Below, one piece after another: positions 17,213-24,176 of a stretch of 38,058 bases of DNA (within the stretch, counting starts at the first letter, position 1; every line of letters starts with the position of its first letter). Origin of the DNA: Clostridiales bacterium (lineage in GTDB: Bacteria; Bacillota; Clostridia; Lachnospirales; Lachnospiraceae); assembly GCA_019420275.1 (NCBI GenBank), contig JAHZHN010000016.1, forward strand, positions 1 to 38,058, given 5' to 3'. Position numbers and translations under genes: made by a program. The notes below the pieces were generated by a model that worked only from the letters and a program-made list of their open reading frames with translations, ran no database searches and had not been told where the DNA came from.

Positions 17213-17923
17213 TTATGGCACCAGCACTGAGATTCCGGAAACTGCCAGAAGAACATAAGTCAATTTGAGAAAAACTGACGGATTGATTTTCTTTTGTATT
17301 TTATTTCCAATATAGATTGCCAAAAATAATGGGATAATTCCCAAACCTGTCATTTTAAAAATTTCAGCTGTCATATATCCATGAATTTCATCAGAAAGCA
17401 TCAAAAATAAATTCAATATCACCCAGACCGGAGCCACGGTCGCCCTGAACTCATCCTTATCTTTGATGACAGATGAAGCGTATACCACCAAAAGCGCACC
17501 CCCGGATACAAACATCCCATGCAGAATGCCTGCTGCCAAAAGACTCAATGTCAGAAGCCAATCTGGTACTGCAGTCTCCTTTGGAATCAGCAGCTTCTTC
17601 AGCGCAATTGCTAAAATAAAAACCCCATAGCAGGGAAGAAGAAAATCCAAAGAAATCTTATCAAATATCCAGATCCCGGCTATCATTCCTACTCCCATCA
17701 AGAGAATGATCTTCCCGAGTATCTTATACTGAATGTATTTCCGATTCTCTACTGTAATCCAAAGGCAAGAGACAAAGGCCATAATATTTAATATGACCTT
17801 CGCCTCCAAAACACCAATCAGCTGCATTGATACCGGCATCGCCAGCAGCGTGCCTGCAAATCCTGTGATTGCCTGTATGACATTTGCTCCAAACAAAACA
17901 AGAAAGAAAATGATCATTTTCAT
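17213..17923 (-). CDS. TauE/SafE (TSUP) family membrane exporter
   Basis: 236-residue integral membrane protein of the TauE/SafE/TSUP family, opening with IIFFLVLFGANVIQAITGFAGTLLAMP, the typical first repeat with its conserved TGFAG. About seven to eight hydrophobic segments follow, including WLLTLSLLAAGILHGMFVSGGALLVVYA, the matching second repeat. Characterised members move sulfite, sulfoacetate and other organosulfur anions out of the cell. Its ATG overlaps the TGA of the transporter ATPase (ATGA), so import and this protein are translated together. I infer it exports the sulfonate left after nitrogen removal. It could instead be an unrelated TSUP carrier. Confidence 0.85.
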   Translation of the reverse strand: MKMIIFFLVLFGANVIQAITGFAGTLLAMPVSMQLIGVLEAKVILNIMAFVSCLWITVENRKYIQYKILGKIILLMGVGMIAGIWIFDKISLDFLLPCYGVFILAIALKKLLIPKETAVPDWLLTLSLLAAGILHGMFVSGGALLVVYASSVIKDKDEFRATVAPVWVILNLFLMLSDEIHGYMTAEIFKMTGLGIIPLFLAIYIGNKIQKKINPSVFLKLTYVLLAVSGISVLVP

Positions 17924-18732
17924 AGTTTCAGCGTCTCATTCTGCTCATTGATGATGTTTAAGATTTCTTCACGGATCTGCATATATTTTTTTGTGTATCT
18001 GGCACTTTCTTTATTCACGCCGCCAATATCATAAGTAAAATCTGTCTCGAACTCTTTTACAATCCTTCCCGGCCGGCTGGACATTACAATAATTCTCGTT
18101 GCCAGTGCTAATGCTTCATCCACATCATGCGTAATCAAAAATACTGTATTTTGTGTTTTGCTCCAAATCTTTCGAATCAGAGTCTGCATGTTCTGACGTG
18201 TCAAAGCATCCAAAGCTCCAAACGGCTCATCCATCAAAATCATTCCCGGCTGATTGACCAGCACTCTGGCAAGAGACGCTCTTTGTCTCATTCCACCGGA
18301 CAACTCATAGGGCTTATGATCTCCGAAGTCTCCCAATTCTACCAGATTCAAATATTTTTGTGTCAGCTCCTCTGTTTCTTCCTTTGGCATATGGCGGACG
18401 TTTGGTCCAAAAGCCACATTGTCATGGATATTCAGCCACGGATACAGTGTCGGTGTCTGGAACACAACAGCCCTTTCCCAGCTGGCTCCTTCAATCGGCT
18501 TGCCGTTCATTTCTGCCTCTCCTTCTGTCGGTTTTAAAAACCCTGCCATGATATTCAGCAGTGTACTTTTTCCGCATCCAGAAGGTCCCAGAACACAGAT
18601 GAATTCTCCTTTTTCAATTTCCAGGTTAACATTCTGGAGAGCTGTAACCTCTCCGCGTTCCCCGTTATATCTCAAATTGATATTTTTTAATGTCACCACA
18701 TTCTGCGGTTTCGCATTTAAAATTTCTTCCAT
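17920..18732 (-). CDS. ABC transporter ATPase, Tau/Ssu (nitrate/sulfonate/taurine) type
   Basis: 270-residue ATPase that powers import through the permease encoded at 19823-20602. Walker A GPSGCGKST (49-57), signature LSGGMRQRASLARVL (about 144-158), Walker B MILMDEPFGALD, and the H-loop LITHDVDEAL are all intact. The sequence is of the TauB/SsuB/NrtD subfamily (TLYPWLNIHDNVAFG). ATG 18732 follows AAAGGAG. It is 19 nt after the binding-protein gene and overlaps the exporter gene by 4 nt, so it is the middle of one operon. Substrate is not readable from the ATPase. Confidence 0.92.
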   Translation of the reverse strand: MEEILNAKPQNVVTLKNINLRYNGERGEVTALQNVNLEIEKGEFICVLGPSGCGKSTLLNIMAGFLKPTEGEAEMNGKPIEGASWERAVVFQTPTLYPWLNIHDNVAFGPNVRHMPKEETEELTQKYLNLVELGDFGDHKPYELSGGMRQRASLARVLVNQPGMILMDEPFGALDALTRQNMQTLIRKIWSKTQNTVFLITHDVDEALALATRIIVMSSRPGRIVKEFETDFTYDIGGVNKESARYTKKYMQIREEILNIINEQNETLKL

Positions 18733-18751
18733 AAGCTGGTCTCCTTTTCTG

Positions 18752-19792
18752 CTATTTTCCTAAGACGGACTCAATATACTCCGGTGCCATTGCATTTTCG
18801 AATGTTGATTTATCCGGCACACTTGTGATATTCTTCTGATCTTTCAGGAATTTTGCTGTATCCAGAAGGTTTTCTGCCATTTTGCCCACCTTATCGCTGG
18901 TTCCAAGATATTCGTCACTGATCTGATCTTCGGCAGATACCCATTCAGAGCCAGCAATCTGTGTTTTAATTTCATCCTGTTTCAGTCCTAATTGATCTGC
19001 TAATACAGAAGTTGCTTTGTCTTCATCATCACTGTAGAGTTCTCTCGCTTCCTGCATTGCTTCAATATACTTTTTCACAAGATCCGGATGTTTTTCAGCA
19101 AAATCAGAACTTACAACCTCTACGTTAGCTGTCATATAACCTTCCTTCGCTGCATCTCCGTTGGATACAAGGATTTCTCCTCCATCATCCAGAACACTCT
19201 GAAGAGCCGGCTGCCAAATCCATGCGGCATCAATATCTCCTCGTTTCCATGCAGCATATGCACTATTCGTATCCATATCCAGCAACTCCACATCAGATTC
19301 AGACATTCCCTGAGATTCCAGATAACGAAGCAGACAGTAATGAGACGTTGTGGCAAATGGTACTGCGATCGTCTTTCCTTTCAGATCCGCAATGCTCTTA
19401 ATATTATCTTTCTTTCTTACCGCAAGAGACTCAATATCTCCAAGGACCTCATGAATCCATATCAATTTGACATCAATTCCTGTTGAAAGCGCCAATGCTG
19501 TTGATGTGCTTCCTTCCAGACCAAAGTCAATACTGTTTGCTTTTAATGCGTTGTTGATATCTTTTCCAGAATCAAACTTAACAAGTTTAACCTTAACGCC
19601 CATTTTTTCTTCCAAATAGTTTTCTGCCTTCGCAATTCCCTCATCGTTCGGCATTTCCTGTGTTCCGATTCTTACAGTATCAACAGAATCAGAATCTTTC
19701 TTATCACTGCTTTTACATCCAGTCAAACCAGTAATTGCCATAGTTCCTGCAAGGGCACAAGCTGCTAATTTTGTCCATAATCTTTTTTTCAT
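18752..19792 (-). CDS. Substrate-binding lipoprotein of the Tau/Ssu-type ABC transporter
   Basis: 346-residue extracellular solute-binding lipoprotein, with a signal peptide MKKRLWTKLAACALAGTMAI and lipobox LTGC (lipidated C26). The mature part is a TauA/SsuA/NrtA-type two-lobe protein: RIGTQEMPNDEGIAKAENYL, FGLEGSTSTALAL, KGKTIAVPFATTSHYCLLRYL, and GDIDAAWIWQPALQ, the last being a pattern typical of TauA-like proteins. ATG 19792 is chosen because GGAG is 7 nt away, while the ATG 6 nt earlier is too close to it. It sits between permease and ATPase genes. The WIWQPAL segment favours taurine or another amino-sulfonate over nitrate, but this remains an inference. Confidence 0.9.
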   Translation of the reverse strand: MKKRLWTKLAACALAGTMAITGLTGCKSSDKKDSDSVDTVRIGTQEMPNDEGIAKAENYLEEKMGVKVKLVKFDSGKDINNALKANSIDFGLEGSTSTALALSTGIDVKLIWIHEVLGDIESLAVRKKDNIKSIADLKGKTIAVPFATTSHYCLLRYLESQGMSESDVELLDMDTNSAYAAWKRGDIDAAWIWQPALQSVLDDGGEILVSNGDAAKEGYMTANVEVVSSDFAEKHPDLVKKYIEAMQEARELYSDDEDKATSVLADQLGLKQDEIKTQIAGSEWVSAEDQISDEYLGTSDKVGKMAENLLDTAKFLKDQKNITSVPDKSTFENAMAPEYIESVLGK

Positions 19793-19822
19793 ATTCATTC
19801 TCCTTTTTCTTGCTCTAATCGA

Positions 19823-20602
19823 TCAGTCTTTTCCTTTCCACGGAACAACACATTTTTCCACAAAAAGAATAATTCCATTTAAAATAATTCCTGTAGCGCT
19901 CATAACAATGATTCCCATGAAAATTATGTCATACCGGAGATAATTACTTGCATCCAGAACCAGCCATCCAAGACCGGAACTTGCTGCTACCATCTCGGCT
20001 GCAACCAGTGTTGTATATCCCACACCAAGTGCTGTTCTTAATCCCATAAAAATGTCAGGAAGACATGCCGGGAAGATAACTTTTGTAAAGACCTGTTTCT
20101 TTGTCGCTCCAAGAGTGTAGGCACTGTTAATATAGTCTTTTTTCACTCTCATAACTGCAGATGTACACTGAATATAAATCGGTGCGAAACATGCTAAAAA
20201 CAGCAGTGCGATCTTAGATGCATTGTCAATTCCAAGAATCAATACAAGCAGTGTATAATATGCCAGCGGCGGAAGCGGACGATAGAATTCGATAACCGGC
20301 TCCAAAATTGCACGGAATTTACTGTTGCTTCCACTTAAAAGTCCAAGCGGTACAGCTACGATTACTGCCAGTATGAAGGATACCAGCAAGCGGTACATAC
20401 TTGCTCCGATATGCTGAGCAAATGTAAATCCTTTATATCCATTCACCGCAATGTCTGTAAATGCTGCCCAAACTGTCTGAGGCATCGGAAGCAATGTTGT
20501 ATCTACAAGCTGCAGATTTGTAACCAAAAACCATACACCTAATATGATTACAACGGTTGCTATCGTAATTGTCTTCTCTATCGATAACTTCTTTTTCTTC
20601 AT
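19823..20602 (-). CDS. ABC transporter permease, Tau/Ssu type
   Basis: 259-residue inner-membrane permease of the TauC/SsuC family with about six membrane segments. The ATPase-contact EAA loop is visible as AYTLGATKKQVFTKVIFPACLPDIFMGLR. Other typical parts are EFYRPLPPLAYYTLLVLILG and ALGVGYTTLVAAEMVAASSGLGW. The start is taken as ATG 20602 (MKKKKLSIEK) with AGAGG 7 nt before it. The ORF is open further up, but those starts have poor ribosome binding sites and would overlap the PII gene. It is 46 nt downstream of the second PII gene, so PII proteins and transporter share a transcript. Confidence 0.9.
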   Translation of the reverse strand: MKKKKLSIEKTITIATVVIILGVWFLVTNLQLVDTTLLPMPQTVWAAFTDIAVNGYKGFTFAQHIGASMYRLLVSFILAVIVAVPLGLLSGSNSKFRAILEPVIEFYRPLPPLAYYTLLVLILGIDNASKIALLFLACFAPIYIQCTSAVMRVKKDYINSAYTLGATKKQVFTKVIFPACLPDIFMGLRTALGVGYTTLVAAEMVAASSGLGWLVLDASNYLRYDIIFMGIIVMSATGIILNGIILFVEKCVVPWKGKD

Positions 20603-20648
20603 TGCATTACCTCTTTTTATTTTCATTTGACTCATTGTTCCTGTATTA

Positions 20649-20987
20649 CTAATATGCATCAGCACCACCCTCTCCATTTCGAACCTGATAAGATTCACAA
20701 ATTGGCATTACAAAGATCTTGCCGTCTCCAGGTGTTCCTGTATGATTGACTTTTATGATTGTCTCTACTACCCGGTTAGCTTCTTCTTCTGATACGATCA
20801 GTGTAATCAGACGTTTGGGAAGCAGCCGGTGCCTCATATTTTCTGAAATGTCTCCGGCAAAATTAAATGGTTTCTTTCCCCGGCCTCTTACCCTGATACA
20901 GGTATAAGCAGGAAATCCTGCTTGCTCCAGCGCATCTTTTGTTGCGCCTGTCATATTGGGCCGGATTACCGCCAATATCTCTTTCAT
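20649..20987 (-). CDS. PII family signal protein, NifI2-like
   Basis: 112-residue PII protein. It opens with KEILAVIRPNMTGATKDAL and contains the C-terminal nucleotide-binding stretch HTGTPGDGKIFVMPI. The T-loop region GRGKKPFNFAGDISENMRHRLLPKR is long and lacks the Tyr that GlnB/GlnK use for uridylylation, which places it with the NifI2 type. In methanogens and some bacteria, NifI1/NifI2 hetero-oligomers bind 2-oxoglutarate and ATP and switch nitrogenase; no nif gene is seen here. AGGAGGAG precedes ATG 20987. It is 13 nt after the NifI1-like gene. I infer control of the adjacent transporter or enzymes by nitrogen status. Confidence 0.85.
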   Translation of the reverse strand: MKEILAVIRPNMTGATKDALEQAGFPAYTCIRVRGRGKKPFNFAGDISENMRHRLLPKRLITLIVSEEEANRVVETIIKVNHTGTPGDGKIFVMPICESYQVRNGEGGADAY

Positions 20988-21000
20988 AAAACTCCTCCTT

Positions 21001-21327
21001 CTAAAGGCCTTCGTCTTCTGTACTAATCGTATAGGCCTCATCTACCGGACTGATGAAGATACGTCCGTCACCGGAGTTACCATTTTCACCTGTCCTGGCG
21101 TGCTCCATGATGATATCTTTTACTTCTTCCTTAACTCCATCCTCGATTACCATAAAAATCATTTCCTTTGGAATTTCATCATAAAATACATCACCAATCT
21201 GAATTCCTTTCTGTTTTCCTCTTCCATAAACTTCCATTTTCGTTACAGAGGAATATCCTTCCTGTAATAAAGCATCCAGCACTTCTTTTACCTTTTCCGG
21301 CCGGATGATTGCTCTCAATAACAGCAT
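21001..21327 (-). CDS. PII family signal protein, NifI1-like
   Basis: 108-residue PII protein and first gene of the PII/transporter/exporter/PucR operon. LLLRAIIRPEKVKEVLDALL and GRGKQKGIQIGDVFYDEIPK carry the short T-loop typical of NifI1, and ARTGENGNSGDGRIFISPV is the nucleotide-binding B/C-loop region. A GGAGG site precedes ATG 21327. With the NifI2-like partner it probably forms a mixed oligomer sensing 2-oxoglutarate and adenylates. The absence of nitrogenase genes nearby and the linkage to a Tau/Ssu-type importer point to a target other than nitrogenase. Confidence 0.87.
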   Translation of the reverse strand: MLLLRAIIRPEKVKEVLDALLQEGYSSVTKMEVYGRGKQKGIQIGDVFYDEIPKEMIFMVIEDGVKEEVKDIIMEHARTGENGNSGDGRIFISPVDEAYTISTEDEGL

Positions 21328-21367
21328 ATCTGTCCTCCTTTCATTTTCCCATTAACATCGAAGTTTG

Positions 21368-21415
21368 ATATACGTATATTGCATACATATATACTGCATC
21401 CTCTTTTCACTTCAA
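21368..21415 (-). promoter_or_regulatory. Promoter and palindromic operator of the PII/transporter operon
   Basis: Minus-strand TTGAAG (21410-21415), 16-bp spacer, TATATA (21388-21393). Just downstream, around the expected transcription start, lies the perfect 12-bp palindrome ATATACGTATAT (21368-21379), a likely repressor site. The start codon is 41 nt beyond it. The protein that binds it is unknown. Confidence 0.5.
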
Positions 21416-21438
21416 TACAAATCCCCCCACATACAAGC

Positions 21439-21466
21439 AAGGCGCCAGCTAACTTGCTGACGCCTT
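21439..21466 (-). other. GC-rich stem-loop before the PII promoter
   Basis: AAGGCG-CCAGC and GCTG-A-CGCCTT form a 10-11 bp stem with a 6-nt loop and one mismatch. The minus-strand tail TTGCTTG is a poor T-run. It may be a second terminator after the dehydrogenase gene at 21572. Confidence 0.45.
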
Positions 21467-21525
21467 TGCCAAATTGTTTGTGATGAATTTAGGTCTTATT
21501 ATAAACTTTTCTAAAAATAACACAA

Positions 21526-21559
21526 GGTGCTTCAGCACATTTATTTTTATGCTGACACC
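21526..21559 (-). terminator. Probable terminator after the second iron-type dehydrogenase gene
   Basis: Minus strand GGTG-TCAGCA, 12-nt loop, TGCTGA-AG-CACC, followed by TTGTGTTATTTTT. It lies 13 nt beyond the stop codon at 21572. The stem is imperfect. Confidence 0.45.
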
Positions 21560-21571
21560 ATTCTGGGGGAT

Positions 21572-22723
21572 TTACCACAGAGACTGATAGATTCTTATGA
21601 TATCTTCTTTTTTTACTTCTTTTCGTGTGTTGGCCGGACTTCCGCTTGCAACAGCATCGTCCGCCATTTTTGGTACGGCTTTTAAAAATTCTTCTTCTTT
21701 GATGCCATAAACATCCGGCTTTCCGATACCGCATTTTTGGCATAATTCCTGTACTGACTCAATAAACTTTTCTGCTGCTTCAGCATCGCTGTCCTCATCT
21801 GATGCTGCTCCTATCTCCCTGCCAAGTACAGCAAATCGGTCAGCCGCGCCGTCAACAACATATTTTAGACATGGATACAGCAATATCGCATTAGATGTTC
21901 CATGCGGCACATGGAACAGAGCTCCGATTGGACGGCTCATTCCATGAACAATGGTTACGGAGGCATTGTTAAAAGCAATTCCTGCTTCCAGTGCTGCCAG
22001 TGACATTTCTTCTCTTGCGCTTGAATTCTTGCCATCCTCATATGCGGCAGGCAGGTTTTTAAAAATCCGGCGGACAGCAGAAACCGCAAAAATATCTGTC
22101 AGCGGCTGAGCCTTTTTCGATGTATATGCCTCAATGGCGTGTGTCAGAGCATCCAAGCCTGTGGACGCAGTTACACCCGGCGGCGCTGTAAATGTAAATG
22201 CCGGGTCAATAACAGCCAGGTCCGGCATGAAAGATTCCCCTTTTAATAACATTTTTACATCATTTTTTGTATCCGTAATAATGGTAAACTGTGTCGCTTC
22301 AGATCCGGTTCCTGCAGTTGTTGGAATCGCTGCCATCGGCGGCAGCTTTTCCTCCACTGACACTCCCATATAATCAGACATTTCTCCTCCGCATACAGCC
22401 TTCAGAGCAATGGCTTTTATGGCATCCAGAGAGCTTCCTCCTCCGACACCGATCAGGAAATCACAAGATTCCTTTTTATAGATTTCGGCTCCTCCATCAA
22501 TCATCTCATCTGTCGGTTCTCCTGTGATATCAGAATAAACAGCATACGAAATCCCGCGTTTCTCCAGTTCTCCTACAATTTGCTTTACAACGCCAATTTT
22601 TTTTACATTGGGTCCGCATACGATCAGCGCTTTTTTTCCCATAGATCCTATGCTGTCTCCTGCTGCCTCCAGCGCATTCTTCCCTGTTATGATTTTTGAA
22701 GGAATAAAAAACTGTTCTGCCAT
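21572..22723 (-). CDS. Iron-type alcohol dehydrogenase (candidate sulfoacetaldehyde reductase), copy 2
   Basis: 383-residue group III iron-dependent dehydrogenase. Nucleotide-binding GVGGGSSLD (92-100), PTTAGTGSEAT, and metal ligands D191, H195, H260 and H274 (LDALTHAIEAY, VHGMSR, HVPHG) are intact. It starts 10 nt after the aminotransferase stop with AGGAGG before ATG 22723, so the pair works as a transaminase-reductase couple. This copy resembles the canonical 1,3-propanediol/lactaldehyde-type dehydrogenases more closely than copy 1. Sulfoacetaldehyde reductases of gut bacteria (TauF/SarD) belong to this metal-dependent family, which supports isethionate formation, but the aldehyde is not proved. 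Confidence 0.87.
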   Translation of the reverse strand: MAEQFFIPSKIITGKNALEAAGDSIGSMGKKALIVCGPNVKKIGVVKQIVGELEKRGISYAVYSDITGEPTDEMIDGGAEIYKKESCDFLIGVGGGSSLDAIKAIALKAVCGGEMSDYMGVSVEEKLPPMAAIPTTAGTGSEATQFTIITDTKNDVKMLLKGESFMPDLAVIDPAFTFTAPPGVTASTGLDALTHAIEAYTSKKAQPLTDIFAVSAVRRIFKNLPAAYEDGKNSSAREEMSLAALEAGIAFNNASVTIVHGMSRPIGALFHVPHGTSNAILLYPCLKYVVDGAADRFAVLGREIGAASDEDSDAEAAEKFIESVQELCQKCGIGKPDVYGIKEEEFLKAVPKMADDAVASGSPANTRKEVKKEDIIRIYQSLW

Positions 22724-22733
22724 CTGTTCCTCC

Positions 22734-24059
22734 TTATCTCATTGTCTTATCTGCAATTCCCATCACTTCATCCATCTTTTCCATTTCCTCACGAAGCTGC
22801 TCTTCTGTGATGATCAACGGCGGTGCAATTAAAACCATATTTTCGTGAGAATATGTCATAAATCCTCTTTCCTGCAGCATGTTGATGATTTTTCCCATCT
22901 TTCCTTCAGGATCTTTTCCATAAGGCACCAATGGTTCCTTAGTCTCTCTGTCTTTCACCAGCTCAATGGCAGAAAACAGGCCAATATAGCGGACATCACC
23001 AATGATCTGATATTTTTCCTTTAATTGTTCCAGAATCTCACCCAGTACAGCTCCTACTTTGTTAACATTTTCAAGTACATGGTGTGTCTCATAATAATCA
23101 ACACAGGCATTGCCTGCAGCACATGCCAGCGGATGTCCGCTGTAAGTCAGTCCGCAGGACAAAAGATGATCATCGAAATATGCCGCGATCTCTTTGCTGA
23201 CTGCCACACCTCCTAATTGTACATATCCGCATGTAATTCCCTTTGCAAAAGTAACGATATCAGGTTTGACATCAAAGTTTTCGAATGCAAACATTTTTCC
23301 CGTTCTTCCAAATCCGGCCATAACTTCATCACAGATCATCATAATTCCATACTCATCACAAAGCTTTCTGACCCCAGGAAGATAATTGGAAGGCGGAATG
23401 ATTACTCCGTTTGAACCCGTAATCGTTTCCATGACAATGGCTGCGATACTGTCTGCTCCTTCATATAGTATTTGTTCTCTTAATTTTTCTACATAAAATT
23501 TTCCAGCCTCTTCTTCGCTGGCAAAATTAATCTTTTCTCTGTATACATATGGATCAAAGAACTTTATAAATCCAGGAATTCCAGGCTCCAGAGGGAATCT
23601 TCTCGGTTCTCCGGTCAGATTTCCTGCTCCAAAAGAAGATCCATGATAGCTGCGGTATCGGCTCATCACCTTATTTCTTCCTGTATACATTCTTGCCATT
23701 TTAATCGCATTTTCATTCGCGTCTGCTCCGGCATTTGTAAAAAATACCTTGCCTATATTATCCGGCATTAAGCCTACAACCTTTTCTGCCAGTGCAGAAC
23801 GGCTTTCCACTGCATAGCTTGGTGCCATGAAACAGAATTTATCCACCTGTTCTTTAATTGCATCTCCTATTTCCTTATTTCCATGTCCGAGATTCATATT
23901 TACCAGCTGTGCTGACATATCCGTATAACGATTGCCGTCATAATCCCATAAATAAATATTATCTGCCTTTTCAATCGCTTTCGGATTCAGGTTTCCCTGG
24001 ACTGACCAAGACTGCAGATTATATTTCAAATGTTTTTCAATGACTTCTTTTCCATTCAT
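22734..24059 (-). CDS. Class III (omega) aminotransferase, candidate taurine-type transaminase, copy 2
   Basis: 441-residue PLP enzyme, paralogous to 14548-15885 along its whole length. The two share LQSW near the N-terminus, WDYDGN, CFMAP, TNAGA-NENAIKMAR and YRSYHG. The Schiff-base lysine is in FAKGITCGY (K273), and D244 is in MICDEVMAGFGRTG. The differing stretches (for example SSFGAGNLTGEPRRFPLEPG here against ATLGSSNASGDWRRF there) lie near the substrate pocket, so the two copies may take different amines. AGGAGGAG precedes ATG 24059. It forms an operon with the dehydrogenase at 21572 and lies 117 nt below its PucR gene, with its own promoter. Confidence 0.87.
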   Translation of the reverse strand: MNGKEVIEKHLKYNLQSWSVQGNLNPKAIEKADNIYLWDYDGNRYTDMSAQLVNMNLGHGNKEIGDAIKEQVDKFCFMAPSYAVESRSALAEKVVGLMPDNIGKVFFTNAGADANENAIKMARMYTGRNKVMSRYRSYHGSSFGAGNLTGEPRRFPLEPGIPGFIKFFDPYVYREKINFASEEEAGKFYVEKLREQILYEGADSIAAIVMETITGSNGVIIPPSNYLPGVRKLCDEYGIMMICDEVMAGFGRTGKMFAFENFDVKPDIVTFAKGITCGYVQLGGVAVSKEIAAYFDDHLLSCGLTYSGHPLACAAGNACVDYYETHHVLENVNKVGAVLGEILEQLKEKYQIIGDVRYIGLFSAIELVKDRETKEPLVPYGKDPEGKMGKIINMLQERGFMTYSHENMVLIAPPLIITEEQLREEMEKMDEVMGIADKTMR

Positions 24060-24100
24060 TGTTTTGCTCCTCCTTTTGCCGTTTGATATTTTGTAATCTC

Positions 24101-24128
24101 AGTATAGCAATTCCAATGGCATCCACAA
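24101..24128 (-). promoter_or_regulatory. Promoter of aminotransferase/dehydrogenase pair 2
   Basis: Minus-strand TTGTGG (24123-24128), 16-bp spacer, TATACT (24101-24106). The -10 sits in TTGCTATACT, close to the TTGCTCTATACT found in the promoter of the neighbouring PucR gene. Confidence 0.45.
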
Positions 24129-24176
24129 GAGCAGGTCAGCCCCTATTATTCTCTGACTTTTGTATACGCAGCACAT

